Source of the DNA: Flammeovirgaceae bacterium 311
GTDB taxonomy: Bacteria; Bacteroidota; Bacteroidia; Cytophagales; Cyclobacteriaceae
Length of the DNA: 64,000 nt
NCBI GenBank assembly: GCA_000597885.1
Contig: CP004371.1
Location: 6,601,618-6,665,617, forward strand
Direction of reading: 5' to 3'
Each line of letters opens with the position of its first letter. Positions within the stretch are counted from its first letter, which is position 1. The notes beneath the pieces were generated by a model. That model was not told where the DNA came from. It was given only the letters and a program-made list of their open reading frames with translations, and searched no databases. The translations under genes and the position numbers were made by a program. Below are positions 45,353 through 57,300 of this stretch, piece after piece.

Positions 45353-48300
45353 GAAGGAAATGTTAAGAAACTAGATGTTCAACAAAAAAAGATAAAACCT
45401 GTCAAGCGGGAGGATTATCAAACTATCCCCCTGTCCTTTTCCCAGGAGCGGTTATGGTTCATCGACCAGTTGCAGGGCAGCAGCCACTACCATTTACCGG
45501 CAGTCTTTCGCCTGAAGGGAGCGCTGGATGTAGCAGGATTGGAGGAGTCTTTCCGCCAGATCCTGGAGCGGCATGAGTCACTTCGCACTGTTTTCCTCCA
45601 GCAGGAGGGCGAGGCTTATCAGCAGATCATGGATGCTGCTCACTGGCAGATGGGCTACAGAGAAGCCCCTGTACAGGATAGTGCTTCCTTAAGAGCATTG
45701 GTAGAGGGGGCAGCAGCACAGCCTTTCGACCTAAGCAAAGACTATATGCTGCGCGTGGAGCTGTTAAAGCTTTCTGAACAGGAGCACCTGCTGGTGGTGG
45801 TGCAGCACCATATTGCCTCCGATGGCTGGTCCTTATCGGTACTGGTAGGAGAGCTTACGGAGCTATACAAAGCAAAGCAGGAAAACAGGGAGCCCCGCTT
45901 GCTTCCCCTGCCCATCCAGTATGCCGACTATGCCCTATGGCAGCGCGAGTACCTGCAGGGAGAGGTGCTGGAGGAGCAGAAGCAGTACTGGAAGCAGCAG
46001 CTTTCAGGTGTGGAAGCCTTATCTTTACCTACAGACTATGTACGTCCGCCGGAGCAGAGCACGCGCGGTGGCAGGCTAAGCTTCAGCCTGGACAAAGGGC
46101 TAAGCCAGCAGCTGGAGCAGTTCTCCAACGAGCAGGGGGCCACACTTTACATGAGCCTGTTGTCAGCCTTCAAGGTGCTGCTGTATCGCTACAGCGGTCA
46201 GGAGGATATCTGCGTGGGCAGTCCTATCGCAGGCAGGCTGCAGCCGGAGGTAGAGCCCCTGATTGGCTTTTTTGTCAACACCCTTGCCCTTCGCAGCGAT
46301 CTTAGCGGCAACAAGAGCTTCAAAGAGCTTGTAGAGCAGGTAAAAGGGACAACACTGGAGGCATACAAGCACCAGGACCTGCCTTTTGAGAAGGTAGTGG
46401 AGGCAGTAGGTGTAGCCAGGGACAGAAGCAGAAGCCCACTCTTTCAGGTAGTGTTTACCCTGGATAATACGCCTGAAATGTCGCAGGTAAAATTAGGTGA
46501 ACTTATTCTTACTGCAGAGAACCTTGAAAATGCTACAACCAAGTTTGATCTTATTCTGAGTGTAAGCAAGCATACAGATGGTATGCGCATGCATGTAGAA
46601 TACTGCACCGACCTCTTTGCGGAGGCAACTATAGCCCGGATGATGGAACATTACCAGCGCCTGCTTGCTCTGGTGATGGCAGATCCCGCAACAAAAATAG
46701 ATGAGCTGCCCCTTTTGAATATTCAGGAAGAACAGCAGCTGATAAAAGAATACAACGCTACAGCAGCAGCCTATCCTTCAGGCAAGACATTGGTGGAGCT
46801 GTTTGCAGCCCAGGCAGCAGGCACACCAGAAGCGGTAGCAGTAGCAGATGCATCAGCCTCACTGACCTACAAAGAGCTGGATGAACGCAGCAACCAGCTG
46901 GCACATTATCTTCAGAAAAGAGGGGTCACAGCAGAAACACTGGTGCCCCTGTGCCTGGAGAGAAGCACAGACTTAGTAGTAGCCCAGTTAGGGGTCCTTA
47001 AAGCAGGAGGCGCCTATGTACCCATAGATCCTTCTTACCCACAGCAGCGGATCCAGTACATGCTCGAAGACACAGCAGCATCTATTGTGCTAAGCAGCAG
47101 TGCTTACCGGGAGCTGCTGGGAGAAAGGGCAGAAGCCATTCTTTTAGACAGCCAGAGGGAGGAGATAGCTAAAGAATCTGCAGCCAGACCAGCTGTAGCG
47201 CTTGATCCCTCTAAGCTTGCTTATGTGATCTACACCTCCGGTTCTACGGGTAATCCCAAGGGAGTGCTGGTGGAGCACCGTGGGGTGGTGAACCTATGCT
47301 CCTGGCACATCAGGGAATATGGGCTTTCAACAGAATCAAGATCTACTATGATGGCAGGGGTGGGTTTTGATGCTTCCGTGTGGGAAGTATGGCCGGTGCT
47401 GCTTTCAGGAGCAGGTCTTTATGTAGTGAAGGATGAGCAGCGCCTGCAGGCAGAGGAGCTTCTCTATTTCTACCAGCGCAAAGCCATCACCCACAGCTTT
47501 GTACCCACTGCCCTTGTAGAGGGGCTGTTAAAGCTGGAGCAGCCAAAGGAGCTGAAACTACAGTGGGTACTCACAGGCGGAGACCAGCTGCGGGAGGTAT
47601 CCACAGCTCATCTGCCCTGGAAGCTGGTGAACCACTACGGACCAACAGAGAACACAGTAGTAGCATCAGCTTATACCCTGAAAGCTACAGAAGAAGGCTT
47701 ACCACCTATAGGCAAGCCCATCAGCAACACCAGGGCCTATGTGCTGGACAAGCAGGGCAGGCTGGTGCCAGAAGGTGTAGCCGGGGAGCTGTGCATAGGA
47801 GGTGTACAGGTAGCTAGAGGCTACCTGAACCTGCCAGAGCTGACAGGGGAGAGGTTTGTAAGAGATCCTTTCTCATCTGATGAAGAATCCAGGATGTACA
47901 GAACAGGCGACCTGGTAAGGTGGAAGAGTGATGGCAACCTGGAGTACCTGGGCAGGATAGATGATCAGGTGAAGATCAGGGGCTACAGAATAGAGCTGGG
48001 GGAGGTAGAGAGTGTGCTGCGCCAGTGCAGCGGTATAGAGCAGGCAGTGGTGCTGGCAAAGCAGGATGCAGTAGGGCACAAGCGCCTGATCGGCTATGCC
48101 GTAGCAGTAGGATCATCAGCCATAGACAAGGCAGCCATAGCCGAAGAGATGAAGCAAAGGCTGCCAGAGTACATGCTACCTTCCCTTCTTGTAGAGGTAG
48201 AGGAGATCCCTCTCACTGCCAATGGCAAGGTAGACAGAAAGGCCCTGCTGCAGCTAGATACAGCAGAAGCACTTACTTCTACTTATGTAGCGCCAGGAAC

Positions 48301-51300
48301 AGCAACAGAAGAGGCGCTTGCCCACATCTGGCAGGAGCTGCTGGGGGTAGAAAAGGTAGGGGTGGAAGATAACTTCTTTGAGTTGGGAGGACATTCTCTC
48401 TTAGCCACACGTCTGCTGTCGATGATCCGCAAAAGCCTGCAGGCAGAGCTGCAGATCAAAGACATATTCACCTATCCTACCATAGCGGCACTGGCTAACC
48501 AGCTGCTTACCAGGGGCAGCGGCAGGCTGTTGCCAGCCATTGTTCCTGCCAAAAGAAGAGGTAAGCTACCGCTGTCCTTTTCCCAGGAGCGGTTATGGTT
48601 CATCGACCAGCTGCAGGGTAGCAGCCACTACCATTTACCGGCAGTCTTTCGTCTGAAGGGAGCGCTGGATGTAGCAGGATTGGAGGAGTCTTTCCGCCAG
48701 ATCCTGGAGCGGCATGAGTCACTTCGCACTGTTTTCCTCCAGCAGGAGGGCGAGGCTTATCAGCAGATCATGGATGCTGCTCACTGGCAGATGGGCTACA
48801 GAGAAGCCCCTGTACAGGATAGTGCTTCCTTAAGAGCATTGGTGGAGGGGGCAGCAGCACAGCCTTTCGACCTAAGCAAAGACTATATGCTGCGCGTGGA
48901 GCTGTTAAAGCTTTCTGAACAGGAGCACCTGCTGGTGGTGGTGCAGCACCATATTGCCTCCGATGGCTGGTCCTTATCGGTACTGGTAGGCGAGCTTACG
49001 GAGCTATACAAAGCAAAGCAGGAAAACAGGGAGCCCCGCTTGCTTCCCCTGCCCATCCAGTATGCCGACTATGCCCTATGGCAGCGCGAGTACCTGCAGG
49101 GAGAGGTGCTGGAGGAGCAGAAGCAGTACTGGAAGCAGCAGCTTTCAGGTGTGGAAGCCTTATCTTTACCTACAGACTATGTACGTCCGCCGGAGCAGAG
49201 CACGCGCGGTGGCAGGCTAAGCTTCAGCCTGGACAAAGGGCTAAGCCAGCAGCTGGAGCAGTTCTCCAACGAGCAGGGGGCCACACTTTACATGAGCCTG
49301 TTGTCAGCCTTCAAGGTGCTGCTGTATCGCTACAGCGGTCAGGAGGATATCTGCGTGGGCAGTCCCATAGCAGGCAGGCTGCAGCCGGAGGTAGAGCCCC
49401 TGATTGGCTTTTTTGTCAACACCCTTGCCCTTCGCAGCGATCTTAGCGGCAACAAGAGCTTCAAAGAGCTTGTAGAGCAGGTTAAGCAAACAACACTGGA
49501 GGCATACAAGCACCAGGACCTGCCTTTTGAGAAGGTAGTGGAAGCAGTAGGAGTAGCCAGGGACAGAAGCCGCACACCGCTCTTCCAGGTGATGTTCAGC
49601 ATGGACAATACCCCACAGCTGCCGGAGGTGGAGCTGGGAGGGCTGCTGCTTTCAGCAGAGCCTGTAGACAACACAACTACTAAGTTTGACCTGACGCTAA
49701 GCGCCAGAAACAGCCGGCAAGGCATAGAAATGAGCCTCGAATACTGCACCGATCTCTTCACAGAGGCAACAGCCGTGCAGATGATGGAGCACTACCAGCG
49801 CCTGCTCACCCTTTTGGTGACAGATGCTGCAGCAGGCATAGACACCCTTCCGCTGCTAAGAGAGCAAGAGGCAGCACTACTGCTCAAAGAGTTCAACAAT
49901 ACAGCAGTAGCCTATCCTGGAGATAAAACACTGGTAGATCTTTTCGAAGAGCAGGCAGCCAGAACACCAGATGCTGTGGCTGTTATCTTTGAAGAGGAAG
50001 CATTGACCTATGAAGAGCTAAATAAACGCAGCAATCAGCTGGCGCATTATCTGCAGAAAAGAGGGGTAGCCACAGAAACACTGGTGCCCATCTGCATAGA
50101 CCGCTCTCTGGAGATGATCATTGGTCTTTTGGGCATCCAGAAAGCAGGCGGTGCCTATGTACCCATGGATCCTGCTTACCCGCAGGAGCGGATAACATAC
50201 ATGCTCGAAGATACCAGAGCCCGTCTGCTGATCAGCAGCAGTACCCATGCAGCCCTCTTTGCAGAAACAGCAGCAGAAGTAGTGCTGCTGGACAGCCAGT
50301 GGCAGGAGATTGCAAAGGAGCCTGCAGCAAAAGCAGCTACTACGCTTCAGCCCTCCAACCTTGCCTATGCTATCTACACCTCCGGCTCAACGGGCAGGCC
50401 TAAAGGGGTGCTGGTGGAGCATGCGGGTGTTGTAAACCTGGTGCATTATCAAAGCCGGGAGTTCAAGATTCAAAAGAGCGATAAAATTATCCAGGTATCA
50501 AATTACGTATTTGATGCCTCTGTAGAGCAGATATTTCTGGCCATGAGCAATGGCGCCAGCCTGGTGCTGGTACCTAAGGAGGTGCTGCTTGATCCAGCTG
50601 CCCTGGCGCAACTGGTGCAAACGCAGCAGGTAACACACCTGCATGCCACGCCAAGCCTGTTGCAGCAGCTGAAGCCACAAAAATTTGAACATTTAAAGAG
50701 GGTAATAGCTGGTGGAGAGGCATGTCCTGTCGCCCTGGCTAAAGCCTGGAATGGGTTTACAGACTTCTACAACGAATATGGCCCTACTGAAACGACTGTT
50801 ACGGCAACAGAAATCGCCTATGCACCAGATCAGTTCCAGGGAGACCTGATTCCAATCGGAAAGCCACTCGCCAACACCAGGGCCTATGTGCTGGACAAGC
50901 AGGGCAGGCTGGTGCCAGAAGGTGTAGCCGGGGAGCTGTGCATAGGAGGTGTACAGGTAGCTAGAGGCTACCTGAACCTGCCAGAGCTGACAGGGGAGAG
51001 GTTTGTAAGAGATCCTTTCTCATCTGATGAAGAATCCAGGATGTACAGAACAGGCGACCTGGTAAGGTGGAAGAGTGATGGCAACCTGGAGTACCTGGGC
51101 AGGATAGATGATCAGGTGAAGATCAGGGGCTACAGAATAGAGCTGGGGGAGGTAGAGAGTGTGCTGCGCCAGTGCAGCGGTATAGAGCAGGCAGTGGTGC
51201 TGGCAAAGCAGGATGCAGTAGGGCACAAGCGCCTGATCGGCTATGCCGTAGCAGTAGGATCATCAGCCATAGACAAGGCAGCCATAGCCGAAGAGATGAA

Positions 51301-54300
51301 GCAAAGGCTGCCAGAGTACATGCTACCTTCCCTTCTTGTAGAGGTAGAGGAGATCCCTCTCACTGCCAATGGCAAGGTAGACAGAAAGGCCCTGCTGCAG
51401 CTAGATACAGCAGAAGCACTTACTTCTACTTATGTAGCGCCAGGAACAGCAACAGAAGAGGCGCTTGCCCACATCTGGCAGGAGCTGCTGGGGGTAGAAA
51501 AGGTAGGGGTGGAAGATAACTTCTTTGAGTTGGGAGGACATTCTCTCTTAGCCACACGTCTGCTGTCGATGATCCGCAAAAGCCTGCAGGCAGAGCTGCA
51601 GATCAAAGACATATTCACCTATCCTACCATAGCGGCACTGGCTAACCAGCTGCTTACCAGGGGCAGCGGCAGGCTGTTGCCAGCCATTGTTCCTGCCAAA
51701 AGAAGAGGTAAGCTACCGCTGTCCTTTTCCCAGGAGCGGTTATGGTTCATCGACCAGCTGCAGGGTAGCAGCCACTACCATTTACCGGCAGTCTTTCGTC
51801 TGAAGGGAGCGCTGGATGTAGCAGGATTGGAGGAGTCTTTCCGCCAGATCCTGGAGCGGCATGAGTCACTTCGCACTGTTTTCCTCCAGCAGGAGGGCGA
51901 GGCTTATCAGCAGATCATGGATGCTGCTCACTGGCAGATGGGCTACAGAGAAGCCCCTGTACAGGATAGTGCTTCCTTAAGAGCATTGGTGGAGGGGGCA
52001 GCAGCACAGCCTTTCGACCTAAGCAAAGACTATATGCTGCGCGTGGAGCTGTTAAAGCTTTCTGAACAGGAGCACCTGCTGGTGGTGGTGCAGCACCATA
52101 TTGCCTCCGATGGCTGGTCCTTATCGGTACTGGTAGGCGAGCTTACGGAGCTATACAAAGCAAAGCAGGAAAACAGGGAGCCCCGCTTGCTTCCCCTGCC
52201 CATCCAGTATGCCGACTATGCCCTATGGCAGCGCGAGTACCTGCAGGGAGAGGTGCTGGAGGAGCAGAAGCAGTACTGGAAGCAGCAGCTTTCAGGTGTG
52301 GAAGCCTTATCTTTACCTACAGACTATGTACGTCCGCCGGAGCAGAGCACGCGCGGTGGCAGGCTAAGCTTCAGCCTGGACAAAGGGCTAAGCCAGCAGC
52401 TGGAGCAGTTCTCCAACGAGCAGGGGGCCACACTTTACATGAGCCTGTTGTCAGCCTTCAAGGTGCTGCTGTATCGCTACAGCGGTCAGGAGGATATCTG
52501 CGTGGGCAGTCCCATAGCAGGCAGGCTGCAGCCGGAGGTAGAGCCCCTGATTGGCTTTTTTGTCAACACCCTTGCCCTTCGCAGCGATCTTAGCGGCAAC
52601 AAGAGCTTCAAAGAGCTTGTAGAGCAGGTTAAGCAAACAACACTGGAGGCATACAAGCACCAGGACCTGCCTTTTGAGAAGGTAGTGGAAGCAGTAGGAG
52701 TAGCCAGGGACAGAAGCCGCACACCGCTCTTCCAGGTGATGTTCAGCATGGACAATACCCCACAGCTGCCGGAGGTGGAGCTGGGAGGGCTGCTGCTTTC
52801 AGCAGAGCCTGTAGACAACACAACTACTAAGTTTGACCTGACGCTAAGCGCCAGAAACAGCCGGCAAGGCATAGAAATGAGCCTCGAATACTGCACCGAT
52901 CTCTTCACAGAGGCAACAGCCGTGCAGATGATGGAGCACTACCAGCGCCTGCTCACCCTTTTGGTGACAGATGCTGCAGCAGGCATAGACACCCTTCCGC
53001 TGCTAAGAGAGCAAGAGGCAGCACTACTGCTCAAAGAGTTCAACAATACAGCAGTAGCCTATCCTGGAGATAAAACACTGGTAGATCTTTTCGAAGAGCA
53101 GGCAGCCAGAACACCAGATGCTGTGGCTGTTATCTTTGAAGAGGAAGCATTGACCTATGAAGAGCTAAATAAACGCAGCAATCAGCTGGCGCATTATCTG
53201 CAGAAAAGAGGGGTAGCCACAGAAACACTGGTGCCCATCTGCATAGACCGCTCTCTGGAGATGATCATTGGTCTTTTGGGCATCCAGAAAGCAGGCGGTG
53301 CCTATGTACCCATGGATCCTGCTTACCCGCAGGAGCGGATAACATACATGCTCGAAGATACCAGAGCCCGTCTGCTGATCAGCAGCAGTACCCATGCAGC
53401 CCTCTTTGCAGAAACAGCAGCAGAAGTAGTGCTGCTGGACAGCCAGTGGCAGGAGATTGCAAAGGAGCCTGCAGCAAAAGCAGCTACTACGCTTCAGCCC
53501 TCCAACCTTGCCTATGCTATCTACACCTCCGGCTCAACGGGCAGGCCTAAAGGGGTGCTGGTGGAGCATGCGGGTGTTGTAAACCTGGTGCATTATCAAA
53601 GCCGGGAGTTCAAGATTCAAAAGAGCGATAAAATTATCCAGGTATCAAATTACGTATTTGATGCCTCTGTAGAGCAGATATTTCTGGCCATGAGCAATGG
53701 CGCCAGCCTGGTGCTGGTACCTAAGGAGGTGCTGCTTGATCCAGCTGCCCTGGCGCAACTGGTGCAAACGCAGCAGGTAACACACCTGCATGCCACGCCA
53801 AGCCTGTTGCAGCAGCTGAAGCCACAAAAATTTGAACATTTAAAGAGGGTAATAGCTGGTGGAGAGGCATGTCCTGTCGCCCTGGCTAAAGCCTGGAATG
53901 GGTTTACAGACTTCTACAACGAATATGGCCCTACTGAAACGACTGTTACGGCAACAGAAATCGCCTATGCACCAGATCAGTTCCAGGGAGACCTGATTCC
54001 AATCGGAAAGCCACTCGCCAACACCAGGGCCTATGTGCTGGACAAGCAGGGCAGGCTGGTGCCAGAAGGTGTAGCCGGGGAGCTGTGCATAGGAGGTGTA
54101 CAGGTAGCTAGAGGCTACCTGAACCTGCCAGAGCTGACAGGGGAGAGGTTTGTAAGAGATCCTTTCTCATCTGATGAAGAATCCAGGATGTACAGAACAG
54201 GCGACCTGGTAAGGTGGAAGAGTGATGGCAACCTGGAGTACCTGGGCAGGATAGATGATCAGGTGAAGATCAGGGGCTACAGAATAGAGCTGGGGGAGGT

Positions 54301-57300
54301 AGAGAGTGTGCTGCGCCAGTGCAGCGGTATAGAGCAGGCAGTGGTGCTGGCAAAGCAGGATGCAGTAGGGCACAAGCGCCTGATCGGCTATGCCGTAGCA
54401 GTAGGATCATCAGCCATAGACAAGGCAGCCATAGCCGAAGAGATGAAGCAAAGGCTGCCAGAGTACATGCTACCTTCCCTTCTTGTAGAGGTAGAGGAGA
54501 TCCCTCTCACTGCCAATGGCAAGGTAGACAGAAAGGCCCTGCTGCAGCTAGATACAGCAGAAGCACTTACTTCTACTTATGTAGCGCCAGGAACAGCAAC
54601 AGAAGAGGCGCTTGCCCACATCTGGCAGGAGCTGCTGGGGGTAGAAAAGGTAGGGGTGGAAGATAACTTCTTTGAGTTGGGAGGACATTCTCTCTTAGCC
54701 ACACGTCTGCTGTCGATGATCCGCAAAAGCCTGCAGGCAGAGCTGCAGATCAAAGACATATTCACCTATCCTACCATAGCGGCACTGGCTAACCAGCTGC
54801 TTACCAGGGGCAGCGGCAGGCTGTTGCCAGCCATTGTTCCTGCCAAAAGAAGAGGTAAGCTACCGCTGTCCTTTTCCCAGGAGCGGTTATGGTTCATCGA
54901 CCAGCTGCAGGGTAGCAGCCACTACCATTTACCGGCAGTCTTTCGTCTGAAGGGAGCGCTGGATGTAGCAGGATTGGAGGAGTCTTTCCGCCAGATCCTG
55001 GAGCGGCATGAGTCACTTCGCACTGTTTTCCTCCAGCAGGAGGGCGAGGCTTATCAGCAGATCATGGATGCTGCTCACTGGCAGATGGGCTACAGAGAAG
55101 CCCCTGTACAGGATAGTGCTTCCTTAAGAGCATTGGTGGAGGGGGCAGCAGCACAGCCTTTCGACCTAAGCAAAGACTATATGCTGCGCGTGGAGCTGTT
55201 AAAGCTTTCTGAACAGGAGCACCTGCTGGTGGTGGTGCAGCACCATATTGCCTCCGATGGCTGGTCCTTATCGGTACTGGTAGGCGAGCTTACGGAGCTA
55301 TACAAAGCAAAGCAGGAAAACAGGGAGCCCCGCTTGCTTCCCCTGCCCATCCAGTATGCCGACTATGCCCTATGGCAGCGCGAGTACCTGCAGGGAGAGG
55401 TGCTGGAGGAGCAGAAGCAGTACTGGAAGCAGCAGCTTTCAGGTGTGGAAGCCTTATCTTTACCTACAGACTATGTACGTCCGCCGGAGCAGAGCACGCG
55501 CGGTGGCAGGCTAAGCTTCAGCCTGGACAAAGGGCTAAGCCAGCAGCTGGAGCAGTTCTCCAACGAGCAGGGGGCCACACTTTACATGAGCCTGTTGTCA
55601 GCCTTCAAGGTGCTGCTGTATCGCTACAGCGGTCAGGAGGATATCTGCGTGGGCAGTCCCATAGCAGGCAGGCTGCAGCCGGAGGTAGAGCCCCTGATTG
55701 GCTTTTTTGTCAACACCCTTGCCCTTCGCAGCGATCTTAGCGGCAACAAGAGCTTCAAAGAGCTTGTAGAGCAGGTTAAGCAAACAACACTGGAGGCATA
55801 CAAGCACCAGGACCTGCCTTTTGAGAAGGTAGTGGAAGCAGTAGGAGTAGCCAGGGACAGAAGCCGCACACCGCTCTTCCAGGTGATGTTCAGCATGGAC
55901 AATACCCCACAGCTGCCGGAGGTGGAGCTGGGAGGGCTGCTGCTTTCAGCAGAGCCTGTAGACAACACAACTACTAAGTTTGACCTGACGCTAAGCGCCA
56001 GAAACAGCCGGCAAGGCATAGAAATGAGCCTCGAATACTGCACCGATCTCTTCACAGAGGCAACAGCCGTGCAGATGATGGAGCACTACCAGCGCCTGCT
56101 CACCCTTTTGGTGACAGATGCTGCAGCAGGCATAGACACCCTTCCGCTGCTAAGAGAGCAAGAGGCAGCACTACTGCTCAAAGAGTTCAACAATACAGCA
56201 GTAGCCTATCCTGGAGATAAAACACTGGTAGATCTTTTCGAAGAGCAGGCAGCCAGAACACCAGATGCTGTGGCTGTTATCTTTGAAGAGGAAGCATTGA
56301 CCTATGAAGAGCTAAATAAACGCAGCAATCAGCTGGCGCATTATCTGCAGAAAAGAGGGGTAGCCACAGAAACACTGGTGCCCATCTGCATAGACCGCTC
56401 TCTGGAGATGATCATTGGTCTTTTGGGCATCCAGAAAGCAGGCGGTGCCTATGTACCCATGGATCCTGCTTACCCGCAGGAGCGGATAACATACATGCTC
56501 GAAGATACCAGAGCCCGTCTGCTGATCAGCAGCAGTACCCATGCAGCCCTCTTTGCAGAAACAGCAGCAGAAGTAGTGCTGCTGGACAGCCAGTGGCAGG
56601 AGATTGCAAAGGAGCCTGCAGCAAAAGCAGCTACTACACTTCAGTCCTCCAACCTTGCCTATGCCATCTACACCTCCGGCTCTACCGGTAAACCCAAAGG
56701 GGTGCTGAATGAACATAGGGGCGTGGTGAACAGGCTCCTGTGGGCGCAGGACCACTACGGACTTACTTCAGCCGACAAAGTACTTCAGAAAACAACCTTC
56801 TGTTTTGATGTATCAGTATGGGAGCTGTTCTGGCCGCTGCTGGTAGGATCAAAACTAGTGTTTGCCCGACCAGAGGGACACAAGGACAGCGACTACCTGA
56901 AAGCTATTATCAGGAGTGAAGGCATCACCACCATGCACTTTGTTCCTTCCATGCTGGAGGTATTCCTGCACAGCCTGGAGCGTGGAGAATGCCAGGGACT
57001 GGTACGGGTGCTTTGCAGTGGAGAGGCCCTGAAACCGGCTCAGGTAAACCTGTTCAAACAGAAGTTAAAAAGAGTTGAGCTGCATAACCTTTATGGCCCA
57101 ACAGAGGCAGCCATAGATGTTACCTACTGGAACGTACCTGCCGGGGAGCAAAAAGTAAAGCTGGTGCCGATTGGCAAGCCGGTGGCAAACACACAGCTCC
57201 ATATCGTGGACAAAGCAGGAAACCTAGTGCCAAAAGGCGTAGCCGGAGAGCTTTGTATTGCAGGGGTGCAGGTAGCAAGAGGTTACCTGAACCGCCCTGA

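Larger units (their letters stand above)
47725..56637 (+). repeat. Tandem 3147-bp NRPS module repeat, 2.8 copies
   Basis: Unit boundaries by eye: copy 1 47725-50871, copy 2 50872-54018, copy 3 54019-56637 (partial, 2619 bp). The period is 3147 bp, which is 1049 codons, so frame is kept. No base difference was seen between copies in any stretch compared. The left edge is at CAACACCAGGGCC in the C-terminal part of an A domain, and the right edge is at the point where the Ser-type A core begins. A unit thus runs from A C-terminal part through T and C to the A core, not from C to T. Confidence 0.9.

Noticed and set aside
47563..47817. Recurring short plus-strand frames inside the NRPS genes (also at 36394, 40945, 61585 and the 3147-bp-spaced sets)
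   Set aside because: They are out-of-frame shadows that recur only because the underlying A-domain and C-domain DNA is duplicated.
47725..56637. CRISPR or satellite-type repeat
   Set aside because: The repeat unit is 3147 bp of continuous coding sequence with NRPS motifs, not short direct repeats with spacers.
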